From Celeribacter naphthalenivorans (lineage in GTDB: Bacteria > Pseudomonadota > Alphaproteobacteria > Rhodobacterales > Rhodobacteraceae): DNA of 64,000 nucleotides. The stretch covers positions 248,001-312,000 of the forward strand of contig NZ_JAIVLK010000006.1 in NCBI RefSeq assembly GCF_020524585.1, given 5' to 3'. Positions 47,597 through 55,131 of the stretch are shown here, in pieces. Each line of letters starts with the position of its first letter. Within the stretch, counting starts at the first letter, position 1. Position numbers and translations under genes: made by a program. Under the pieces are notes generated by a model, which did not search any database, was not told where the DNA came from, and saw only the letters and a list, made by a program, of their open reading frames with translations.

Positions 47597-47670
47597 GCGG
47601 GTATGGTGAAAAGGTATCACGGCAGCTTCCCAAGCTTTAGTTACGGGTTCGATTCCCGTTACCCGCTCCA
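47597..47670 (+). tRNA. tRNA-Gly (CCC)
   Basis: The acceptor stem GCGGGTA/TACCCGC, D-arm GTGA/TCAC, an anticodon loop TTCCCAA giving anticodon CCC, T-arm ACGGG-TTCGATT-CCCGT, discriminator T and encoded CCA all fit tRNA-Gly. The lower half of the anticodon stem is poor (G-T and C-T at its base). Its 3' end is duplicated at 62046-62062, and the intact copy lies at the left border of the integrated element. Confidence 0.9.
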
Positions 47671-47671
47671 A
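47655..47671 (+). repeat. Left attachment site (attL)
   Basis: CCCGTTACCCGCTCCAA, the 3' end of the tRNA-Gly gene plus one base, recurs exactly at 62046-62062 beside a tyrosine integrase. Confidence 0.85.
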
Positions 47672-48123
47672 TCAATCCAATAAGCGTTTGTTTTATATAA
47701 ATAAAATTACGGATTGATTTGCGCGCTAGCCAACGCGCTACCCATTTTCAAAAATACGGAATGCAACACGAATTTACGGCGTGTTCAGCCTCTTTGGCCG
47801 CTCTTCGTCTTCGAAAAGGATCGCCGTTCGGCTTGCGCACCTTCTGGATTTAGAGATCATGGGCGAAAAATGAGACCTTTGCGACCAAAGCCATGATCAC
47901 CCCACCCATTTCCTCTGCCAGCATCACAGCGGCCACGACAGGCCGCTCTATGCCCTTCCAGCGCCTTGAGCCTCGCCTGCCTCCCTCATGGCCGTCCTCA
48001 GCGTCTCTGCGCGCATAGGCGGCCTCATCAAAGTCAAAACCTTTACCGTAGCGAGCGTCGCCCGTAGAAAGACGAGAGCTTTGCGCTCTGATTTGATTCT
48101 ATTCTGAGTTTATTGGTTGCGAG
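47671..48123. other. Left-end spacer of the element
   Basis: About 450 bases between attL and the first cargo gene. It is AT-rich near the border, has a GCGCTA repeat near 47725-47745, and has no convincing gene. It probably holds the promoter for the rightward cargo module. Confidence 0.5.
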
Positions 48124-49452
48124 ATGAGAACAGCATGGATTGGTGTCTGCCATTTGCGGCAGACCGACGGTGGAGAATATCGCTGTCAATTTGCGGTTTG
48201 GGCGCATTATGAGAGTCTCCGGGCAACGCTTGAGGCACATGTCACGCCTCGGGGCTATGCGCTGATCTGGCTCGAAGACGTCCTCCCCGCCGCGCACCAC
48301 CTCTCGCATCAGACATCGCAGCATCCGCAGGTTGGTGCACTTGTGCAGGCCGTGCATCCCGGCAACACCGTTGAACTGGGCCCCATGCAGGCCACGGCGC
48401 GCGGCACGCCAGCAGCGGAGGAAAGCTATCTGACCATCGAAGACCATGCTTTCGCGCCGCTCCCCGATCAAACTGGCATTCCGTTCTGGGATCGGGATTG
48501 GATCGCGCCTGAGCTGAAAGAGATTGTGTTCGGTCAGCCGGAAGATGGGACCAAGATGTGCACCTATCTCATCGTGGATGCCACGCTGCGCAAGACCGTC
48601 ATCGGGACGTTCGATCTCGACAATGTCGATGTGCCGGTTCAGTGCCTGTTCAAAGGCGCCGCCGCCGAGGAGCTTAAGGAAAGTGCGCCGTATCTCATCG
48701 ACATGACCCTGCCCGATGGCGCCTGGGACGACGGCGGCCTCGTACCAGCCTTCCACAAGAGCTTTTTCGCGAAGCATTGGGGGCACAACACCGGTATTTT
48801 CATCCGCACAACGGCGCGCATGAGCGAGGTCTGGGGGCATTTCAGGAAATTTACCCTCGTGCCGCGCGAAGGACAGCAAACTCCTGTCTTTGTCCGCTTT
48901 TGGGATGAGCAATATATGCGGCTTTACTTCCCGCATATCGCCAGCCATCGAGAGCGCGTTGAGCGCTGGTTCATGCGCAACGGGTTCTATGTTCACGCCC
49001 TTCTGGCCGATCAGGATAGCGGAAAAACCGTCCGGGAAATTGTATTGCAACATGCGCTGTTGCGCGCAAAAAACACTCCCTTGAAGCCCTTTGAAATCAC
49101 CGAATACGACCTTGCCCCCTTTTCCAAAGAGCGTGAGCGCAAGGACCTTTGGACGCTTGCGGAAGCTCTGAAAAAAGGCTTCCCGAAAGATCTTAAAAGC
49201 TATTCCGAAGAGACGATCCTCGCCCTGATCGAAGATCCCGTAAATCGCATGGTCGGCTACGGGTTCAGGCAACAAAAACACCTTTATATTCTGGCGGCAT
49301 GGTCGTTGTTCTTTGGCCAGAGCTTTGAACAGAAAGACCCCTCTGGCCGCCTGTCCGATATTTGCAAAAGTCCTTTAAGTGAGATCGACAAAATGAGCGC
49401 CCTCAAAGCCCGTATGGAGCACCTTTCCGCCCCGAAGAAAGCAGCATCATGA
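48124..49452 (+). CDS. DUF4123-domain T6SS effector adaptor with extra N-terminal domain
   Basis: A 442-residue protein. Residues about 145-275 fit DUF4123, the chaperone/adaptor that loads type VI secretion effectors onto VgrG: MCTYLIVDATL, SAPYLIDMTLPDG, FFAKHWGHNTGIFIRTTARM, then FVRFWDEQYMRLYFPHI. Residues 1-130 form a separate domain I do not recognise (CQFAVWAHYESLRATLEAHV, GYALIWLEDVLPA). Residues 280-442 are helical. The stop overlaps the effector gene start by four bases, so the pair is co-translated. No T6SS structural genes are in the window. Confidence 0.75.
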   Translation: MRTAWIGVCHLRQTDGGEYRCQFAVWAHYESLRATLEAHVTPRGYALIWLEDVLPAAHHLSHQTSQHPQVGALVQAVHPGNTVELGPMQATARGTPAAEESYLTIEDHAFAPLPDQTGIPFWDRDWIAPELKEIVFGQPEDGTKMCTYLIVDATLRKTVIGTFDLDNVDVPVQCLFKGAAAEELKESAPYLIDMTLPDGAWDDGGLVPAFHKSFFAKHWGHNTGIFIRTTARMSEVWGHFRKFTLVPREGQQTPVFVRFWDEQYMRLYFPHIASHRERVERWFMRNGFYVHALLADQDSGKTVREIVLQHALLRAKNTPLKPFEITEYDLAPFSKERERKDLWTLAEALKKGFPKDLKSYSEETILALIEDPVNRMVGYGFRQQKHLYILAAWSLFFGQSFEQKDPSGRLSDICKSPLSEIDKMSALKARMEHLSAPKKAAS

Positions 49453-51281
49453 CCGAGATGACCCCCGCAGAGGTGACCGCGCAGGCCGAACCGGTCGCGA
49501 ATACCATGTCCGGCACATATGGCGGCGTGACACAAAGCTGCACCGCTCCGCGCAGTGTCCTCTTTCTGTATGATGACCCGTACAAAACACCAGCCACTGC
49601 CGTGTTGACACGTTTTCTGGACAAAGATGTCGTCCTTGCAGAAACGCGCAGCTACCATGTTCAGAATTATGGTGCGCAATGCAGCACAGAGGACGTCCCC
49701 CCTGTTCGATCAAATCTGGGGGTTTCTGAACAACCCGATCTGCCGCGCACCCCTCTCGATATTGACACGGGCGACGAGGAAACGCTGAACGCTCTGGAAC
49801 AAGAGGCCTGGGAGCTTGAAAAACAGATTGTTGCTGATCTCAGAACCTTTGAAGTCACGATGGCAGGTGTCTTTGCCCCTTATGTCACGGAGTGGAATAG
49901 CGACGGTTGGCTGGGCGCCGGCGGTGACTTCATCACCGGTGTCGGCAGCGGAATGTCGAGTTGGTGGGACGGAGAAAAGGATTTTTGGGGGTCGGTTTCC
50001 GGAGCGCTTAAAAGCTCTGCAGCGAAGGTGGGAAATGCAGTCTGGGATCGTGTGTCGAACCCGATAGACACATTGCAAGGCATCGCTCAGGCACATGCCA
50101 AAGCGATCACGACCGGCGTGGACGTCGTCAAAGCTTTGACCGAATTCATGCGAGGACTGCTGTCCGGCGACGTTGACAAGCTATTTGCGGCACTTGATCC
50201 ATTGGCGGCTCTCAAAACCGCAGAAGGAGTTATCGGCGAGTTCGGCACCCTCATGAGCGATCTCTTCGCCAAAGGATCTGAGTTTCTGAACGGATTGTTG
50301 GAAGTCTTCCGCCGCACACCGGTTCTGGGCCTCATCGCCAATAGCATCATGCGCGTCATCACGCTGATGACACCGAATTTCTGGGCAGAAATTCTCGGTC
50401 AGGGCGTCGGCTTCATTCTGCCGGAAGTCTTGATGTGGGTGATCAGCCTGATCGTGTCCGCGCTTATTGCGGCAACAGGTGTCGGCGCCGCCGGTGCGGT
50501 GGTGATCATCGCGGGCAAGATCGCGTCTCTGGCCAGCAAGCTGCGCAAAATGATCAGTGCGAATAGCAAGATTTATGCGTTTGTTGCCTTCCTGAGAACA
50601 ACCGAGCCGATCATAGCCAGGGTTGGCCCGCTTGGCCAAAAATTGCGACAAAGCATGTATATTCGGGAAACGAAAAGTCTCGAGCCTGTTAAAAGAGTCA
50701 TCATTCCGACCCGGCACTGGATCCAGAAACTCGATGATCTGGCCCGACAGGGGCATGGTCCCCAAAGGCACGAAGGAGCCGTGACCGACAAACAGCTTCT
50801 GGACCGCGTTCTGCATGGTTTGGACCCCATGACAGGCTCCGTCGTGGACCATGACAAGTTTTTCAAGAAATACGGCGTGCACTACGACCCGATCAAACAC
50901 GGCACCCCACCGGATTTTGGCGGGACGATGATCCATGTTCCGGGCAAGGGTGACTTGCCGATTACGATGAGCAAGAAAATCCAGCATGTAAGTGGAGCAC
51001 ATGCGACGAAGTTCAACACGCCTGAGGACTATGTGAAAGCTTATGAGTGGGTAATAAAAGATCCCAGAGTTAAAGCGTTTGAAGGCAATTCAAAACCTAC
51101 ACTGCGTATTCCTGATATCAAAATGTCAGATATATTTGGTCCTGACTTTGAGGTCAGGATTAAGGGCTACGATGCGTTTGGAAATCGAACCGTTTTCGGT
51201 TCAGACACGAACCTAATTGCGATATTTGAAAAAGATTCAAACGGAATACTGCAACTTAAAACAATGTACCCAGACCCTTAG
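49449..51281 (+). CDS. Putative T6SS effector with C-terminal toxin-like domain
   Basis: A 610-residue protein. The N-terminal 130 residues are soluble and unrecognised. An amphipathic/helical middle leads to a hydrophobic segment near residues 310-365 (PEVLMWVISLIVSALIAATGV), as in effectors that cross membranes. The tip, about residues 440-610, reads LLDRVLHGLDPMTG, VVDHDKFFKKYGVHYDP, HVSGAHATKFNTPEDYVKAY and ends with NGILQLKTMYP, in the style of nuclease toxins of polymorphic systems. The biochemical activity is inferred, not shown. An immunity candidate follows eight bases later, and a decayed copy of the tip lies further on. Confidence 0.6.
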   Translation: MTEMTPAEVTAQAEPVANTMSGTYGGVTQSCTAPRSVLFLYDDPYKTPATAVLTRFLDKDVVLAETRSYHVQNYGAQCSTEDVPPVRSNLGVSEQPDLPRTPLDIDTGDEETLNALEQEAWELEKQIVADLRTFEVTMAGVFAPYVTEWNSDGWLGAGGDFITGVGSGMSSWWDGEKDFWGSVSGALKSSAAKVGNAVWDRVSNPIDTLQGIAQAHAKAITTGVDVVKALTEFMRGLLSGDVDKLFAALDPLAALKTAEGVIGEFGTLMSDLFAKGSEFLNGLLEVFRRTPVLGLIANSIMRVITLMTPNFWAEILGQGVGFILPEVLMWVISLIVSALIAATGVGAAGAVVIIAGKIASLASKLRKMISANSKIYAFVAFLRTTEPIIARVGPLGQKLRQSMYIRETKSLEPVKRVIIPTRHWIQKLDDLARQGHGPQRHEGAVTDKQLLDRVLHGLDPMTGSVVDHDKFFKKYGVHYDPIKHGTPPDFGGTMIHVPGKGDLPITMSKKIQHVSGAHATKFNTPEDYVKAYEWVIKDPRVKAFEGNSKPTLRIPDIKMSDIFGPDFEVRIKGYDAFGNRTVFGSDTNLIAIFEKDSNGILQLKTMYPDP

Positions 51282-51288
51282 GTGAAGC

Positions 51289-51609
51289 ATGGAATATAAC
51301 GCCACTGAAACAGATTTTTTAACGCTTGTCGGCCACTTTGATGTCAATGTGGCCATGTCTGACGACGTACCAATCTATATTCGATCTTTATCTGAAGAAG
51401 AGTATGCAAGACTAAAAGAGAGGTACAAATATAATCTTCAACATAAACTATTGGGCGTGACAGATTTTAGGCGAGCAACTGCCTGCACGGCCCGCGACGA
51501 ACAATCTGCCCGCCGGTTCTTCGAAGACGTCTACAAATACGCCTTTGAGGGTGGCGAAGAGCCAGACGTGACCGACTATTGGGATCGTCCCAAACCGGCA
51601 GATTGGTGA
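51289..51609 (+). CDS. Putative immunity protein
   Basis: A 106-residue acidic protein right after the effector gene, as expected for a cognate immunity protein. The N-terminal half (VNVAMSDDVPIYIRSLSEEEYARL) and C-terminal half (CTARDEQSARRFFEDVYKYA, VTDYWDRPKP) recur together in the damaged copy at 52017-52335. No family is recognised. Confidence 0.6.
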   Translation: MEYNATETDFLTLVGHFDVNVAMSDDVPIYIRSLSEEEYARLKERYKYNLQHKLLGVTDFRRATACTARDEQSARRFFEDVYKYAFEGGEEPDVTDYWDRPKPADW

Positions 51610-51616
51610 GCAATCT

Positions 51617-52042
51617 GGCTCGAAGCGCCCCTGCACCAAGCAGATTCTAGATCGCGTCCTGCATGGTCTGGCCCCCATGACAGGTTCCATTGTGGACCAT
51701 GACAAGTTCTTCAAGAAATACGGCGTGCCCTACGACCCGATCAAACAGGGCACACCCACGGATTTCGGCGGGACGATGATCCATGTTCCGGGCAAGAGAG
51801 ATGTCCCGGTCATAGTGAGCAGTAAAATCAAGCATATAAGAGGGGAGCACGCGACGAAGTTCAACACGCCAGAGGATTATGTGAAAGCTTACGAGTGGAT
51901 AAAAAATAGTCCCGCACATAAAGCGTTTGAAAGTGGATCAAAAGCACACGAACCTAATTCATTAACCAAAATGTCAGATGTCTTTGGTCCGCACTTTCAA
52001 GCAAGAATTAAGGGATATGGAAATCAACAAAATCGACAATAA
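51617..52042 (+). pseudogene. Orphan copy of the effector's toxin tip
   Basis: Its translation parallels effector residues from TDKQLLDRVLHG to the RIKGY region: KQILDRVLHGLAPMTG, IVDHDKFFKKYGVPYDP and HATKFNTPEDYVKAYEW. The frame has no start codon until an internal ATG at 51677, no N-terminal secretion part, and stops early as RIKGYGNQQNRQ. It therefore lacks the final 30 or so residues, including the LQLKTMYP end. It looks like a displaced cassette left by recombination. Confidence 0.75.
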
Positions 52043-52335
52043 TATACAAACCATCGCATTTCTTTTTAATGTGAATGCGGCTTTGTCAGATGAATTACCT
52101 GAATACATTATGTCGTTATCTGAGCTCGAAAGGGAAAAAAACGCGCTCAGAGTTCAAAAGACGGATCAGCGAGGGAAGCCTTGGGGCTGAGTTGTTTCTC
52201 TTTACAACCGCATGCAAAGCCCGCGACGAACAATCCGCCCGCCGGTTTTTCGAAGACGTCTACAAATACGCCTTCGAGGGTGGCGAAGAGCCAGACGTGA
52301 CCGACTATTGGGATCGTCCGAAGCCGACATACTGA
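52017..52335 (+). pseudogene. Frameshifted immunity gene copy
   Basis: The first part (MEINKIDNN, VNAALSDELPEYIMSLSELE) and the second (CKARDEQSARRFFEDVYKYA, VTDYWDRPKPTY) align end to end with the intact immunity gene but in two frames. Removing one A from the seven-A run at 52135-52141 joins them, and the LSE-to-ARDEQ segment then equals the intact protein at 39 residues. The last 150 bases are almost identical in DNA to 51460-51605. Confidence 0.8.
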
Positions 52336-52362
52336 TCACGAGATTACCCCCACGACCACCAT

Positions 52363-52521
52363 TTGCGGCGCTTTAAAAAACCCAAAGGCGCAGGGAGAAG
52401 CATCGGCGGCCTAAGCCAAGCATCACGCGACCTAGGACTATCGCGCCACCAGCTATCCCGCGCCGTCAAGGTTGCCTCCCTATCACCGGAGGCCAAGGAG
52501 GCAGCTAAGAAGCTGGGGCGA
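52363..52521 (+). pseudogene. Remnant of a ParB-like/HTH phage protein
   Basis: In frame from a TTG at 52363 the peptide GLSQASRDLGLSRHQLSRAVKVASLSPEAKEAAKKLG resembles the HTH and linker of ParB-like plasmid/phage proteins. The resemblance ends near 52520, where the frame runs into antisense of the next gene. It is probably a truncated fragment. Confidence 0.4.
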
Positions 52522-53064
52522 TTAGGTGACCTCTACCGGCACCCCGGCTTGGTCCAACGCCCGCGAAATGATCGACAGTCCACGGTCACGCAACTGATAG
52601 GCCGCGCTCCGATCCACGCCACGGGCCTTACACGCCCCGTTGAATGATCGCTTCGAGATTTCACAGGCGGCCCAAAGGCCCAGCATCCGGGCGCTCCCTT
52701 TGTGGTCAGTCAGGAGGTGATCAGCGGGCCATTGCAGCGCCATCTCATGGCGCGTGATCTGCTCCGGGCTTGGCATGGCGTGGCGGCGGCGCTCGTCCGG
52801 CTCGTCGTCCCCGGCGATCTCCGGCAGGCCCCAGCCTTCGGCAAGATGGTCGTCAAAGGTTGCCACGAACAAGGATCGGGAACCGACAAAGCCACCCGGA
52901 CCAACTCGCCCTGCGTTGTGCTTGGCCCATCTCAGGGCCGTGCAAAGCTGCTCCCCGACAAGATCGGGCGTCCATGTTGGGACCTGAGGCGCATCGGGAA
53001 GCGCTCCCGACCTCAGATATTCGTCCAGCCAGTCGCCGCCGTCCTCGATCACTTCGTGTTTCAT
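52522..53064 (-). CDS. Hypothetical phage-type protein, 180 aa
   Basis: Leftward like the rest of the train. WTPDLVGEQLCTALRWAK at the N terminus recalls small phage proteins of the DUF6362 kind, and the C-terminal SAAYQLRDRGLSIISRALDQ could be an HTH segment. The function is unknown. It is the last gene of the leftward set before the cargo region. Confidence 0.6.
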   Translation of the reverse strand: MKHEVIEDGGDWLDEYLRSGALPDAPQVPTWTPDLVGEQLCTALRWAKHNAGRVGPGGFVGSRSLFVATFDDHLAEGWGLPEIAGDDEPDERRRHAMPSPEQITRHEMALQWPADHLLTDHKGSARMLGLWAACEISKRSFNGACKARGVDRSAAYQLRDRGLSIISRALDQAGVPVEVT

Positions 53065-53194
53065 ACCGTGCCCTCGCTGTCAGATTGTCGCCCATCCACC
53101 TATGCCCGATCCGCCCCTATATTTCTACAAAAGAGAGCTAACGTCTTTCTTTAGGTTTTGGCCGTAAGGATTTAATCCAACAAAGATTATTACA

Positions 53195-53917
53195 TCACCC
53201 AATACTCTTTCGGCGAGGCCTATGCCCGACCAAGTTCACCACGACGCTCGTGGCAAAACGGTCCCTCTCTATGGTGCGCGCAGACAGGCTTAGACGGGCA
53301 GCTTTGTTCACCTGACGCAGAGTTCGGTGCAAGGCAGCAATCAAGGCCCCAGACGTGGGCAGCGTCTCGTCAGGGACGCCGAGAATAGCGCGGAGATCGT
53401 CCAACATGATGACCGATTGCTGCTGTTTTTGGCTCCGGTGGAGCGCGGCCAAAGCGTAAAGCCTTGTGCCGTAACGCCCCGGCAATTTCGCCAACGCTTC
53501 ACGCCTCATCACCGCCCATCCGTCCGGGCTGGCATAGGCCGCCCGGACCGCATCGGACCACCGCCAGCGCAGGAAGCGCGAGCCGTCATGCGTCAAGACC
53601 GAAGCCCACGCGACAAGGCCGAAGGCTTCTCCGCCGCTATAGGTCAGGGAGGCGCGACGTAATTGGACCATGAGCCGCAACAGATCGGGGCCGGACTCAA
53701 AATGGACGCCATGCACCGCCCGGAGATCATCAAAGGAAATGACGTGCGCCTTGTCCATGCCGTTCTCTGGTCCGGCGTGGGCCACCAGAGCGCAGAACAG
53801 CCTCCACGATCTAGAAGACGGCGGAGACGCAAGTGAGGGGCCGCAGAAGCGCGCGGCGGCTATCTGCCCCGGTAGGCCGAAAGTGCGCTCATGGACGATA
53901 GCTGCCGCGTCAGTACG
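53195..53917 (-). CDS. Possible replication initiator-like protein
   Basis: A 240-residue protein from the start that overlaps its upstream neighbour (MRTDAAAIV). The middle MRREALAKLPGRYGTRLYALAALHRSQ and VIMLDDLRAILGVPDE look like the winged-helix layout of Rep_3-type plasmid initiators. There is a second similar half at FCALVAHAG and VISFDDLRAVHG. The resemblance is by eye only. The first 25 residues of the open frame to 53992 are not protein-like. Confidence 0.45.
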   Translation of the reverse strand, partial: RTDAAAIVHERTFGLPGQIAAARFCGPSLASPPSSRSWRLFCALVAHAGPENGMDKAHVISFDDLRAVHGVHFESGPDLLRLMVQLRRASLTYSGGEAFGLVAWASVLTHDGSRFLRWRWSDAVRAAYASPDGWAVMRREALAKLPGRYGTRLYALAALHRSQKQQQSVIMLDDLRAILGVPDETLPTSGALIAALHRTLRQVNKAARLSLSARTIERDRFATSVVVNLVGHRPRRKSIG

Positions 53918-54170
53918 CATGAACCACCACCTGCACATCTTCACCCTCAGCCCGCAGATAGATGATGTCGGCCTCAGGAGAGAGGCTCGCAAACTCTTTC
54001 GCGCCGTGGATGGGCTGGAAATCGGTCGCTCCCGGCGCAGGGAGCGCCGTCGCGCCGATCAGCCGGAGCGTTCCGGTCGTGAGAGGCTGAATGTGAACCG
54101 TGCCGACGCCTGCCGCCACGGCCACATAGGCCGCGCTTGTGATCGTAAATTTGGTAGTCGAGATTGCCAT
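53910..54170 (-). CDS. Hypothetical small phage-type protein, 86 aa
   Basis: An 86-residue beta-rich protein (FTITSAAYVAVAAGVGTVHIQPL, LRLIGATALPAPGATDFQP), in the style of small phage structural or decoration proteins. It overlaps the next gene by a few bases and follows the terminase-like gene by three bases. The role is unknown. Confidence 0.6.
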   Translation of the reverse strand: MAISTTKFTITSAAYVAVAAGVGTVHIQPLTTGTLRLIGATALPAPGATDFQPIHGAKEFASLSPEADIIYLRAEGEDVQVVVHAY

Positions 54171-54173
54171 AGG

Positions 54174-54662
54174 CTACGTCTTTCTTTTCGGATTTCGGGG
54201 TTTCGTGGGCACATCTGTCTCAGCGTCGGTGAAGGTGGCGGCAAGGGCGGTCTGGGCCTCGTGCAATGCCGCTTCGATGGTCCGGCGAGATGGAAGGTCG
54301 CGGGTGATACGGGCGGGGATGCTGTGGAATTCGCGCAAGATTGCGCCGCAGACGTTCGCAACCGCGATCTGGGCCGCGTCATCGTCAACTAGGCGGTTTT
54401 CATCGAGGTCGAGGTCAAGCTCTACCGCTTCGGCACGGGCCTCTTGCGCTTCTTGACGGGCGGCTGCGAGGGACGCATTGCGGGCCTCCGAACGCACGAG
54501 GTCCAAGAACGCCCGCACCCCCGCCACAAGCGGCACTTTGCCCGACTTGGCCGTGATCTGACGGGATTGAACGAGCCGTCTGATAACGCCTTCATCATCG
54601 CCACAAACCCGCTTCAGGGCCGTGACGGGGATCATCATGGGGGCTGGTTGGTCATTCATCAT
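54174..54662 (-). CDS. Small-terminase-like protein, copy 2
   Basis: A 162-residue protein. The N-terminal region (PVTALKRVCGDDEGVIRRLVQ) looks like a DNA-binding HTH, and the following coiled region (ASLAAARQEAQEARAEAVELDLD) and NVCGAILREFHSIPARITRDL match Nu1/gp3-type small terminases. It begins within the stop of the preceding, related gene. No large terminase is found nearby. Confidence 0.55.
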   Translation of the reverse strand: MMNDQPAPMMIPVTALKRVCGDDEGVIRRLVQSRQITAKSGKVPLVAGVRAFLDLVRSEARNASLAAARQEAQEARAEAVELDLDLDENRLVDDDAAQIAVANVCGAILREFHSIPARITRDLPSRRTIEAALHEAQTALAATFTDAETDVPTKPRNPKRKT

Positions 54663-55131
54663 CGCCCTCCTCTTCTCCCCTCAAAGCCGCGACAGCGCGG
54701 GCCTTTGCAGCTTCGACTCGTTGACACGCCCCCTCGACTTCATCAGCAAAAGCGGCAGCGATCTTCCCATCGACCAGCCCGACGACATCGACCGAGCGAA
54801 GACGGTTGCAAGCCGTCTTCGCCACTGTCACGACGATCTCTTCGACCTCCTCCCGAACAGACAATGCCGCGCGGCGGCGCTCGGTCTCACGGCGGATGCG
54901 GGCGGCCTTGGCGCGATGACTTCGCGCCTGCGCCTCGTTGCCCTCAGACCTCGCGCCATCATCGCGGAGAAACCGGGCGTATCCTTGAACCGCACTTGAA
55001 ACGGTTGTCTTTCCTCGCGCGTGGCGTTCAATGTATCCCGCCGCAGCGACACGGCGGAACATTGCACCGGAGATACCGAGGAGCGTGGCGGCGCTGGAAA
55101 CGTCGATCTCGTCGGAAGGCGTCGAGGTCAT
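54652..55131 (-). CDS. Small-terminase-like protein, copy 1
   Basis: A 159-residue protein with a clear HTH (VSSAATLLGISGAMFRRVAAAGYI) and then a basic coiled coil and a helix reading VVTVAKTACNRLRSVDVVGLV, as in Nu1-type small terminase subunits. It overlaps both neighbours by about four to eleven bases. Two such proteins in tandem with no large subunit suggest redirection of a helper phage's packaging (inference). Confidence 0.6.
   Translation of the reverse strand: MTSTPSDEIDVSSAATLLGISGAMFRRVAAAGYIERHARGKTTVSSAVQGYARFLRDDGARSEGNEAQARSHRAKAARIRRETERRRAALSVREEVEEIVVTVAKTACNRLRSVDVVGLVDGKIAAAFADEVEGACQRVEAAKARAVAALRGEEEGDDE

Noticed and set aside
47714-47896. 60-residue frame just inside attL
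   Set aside because: No start signal or recognisable content.
52135-52141. Programmed -1 frameshift at A-AAA-AAC in the immunity copy
   Set aside because: The heptamer fits a classic slip site, but a -1 shift enters the wrong frame. Rejoining needs loss of one A or a +1 shift, so programmed -1 shifting is excluded.
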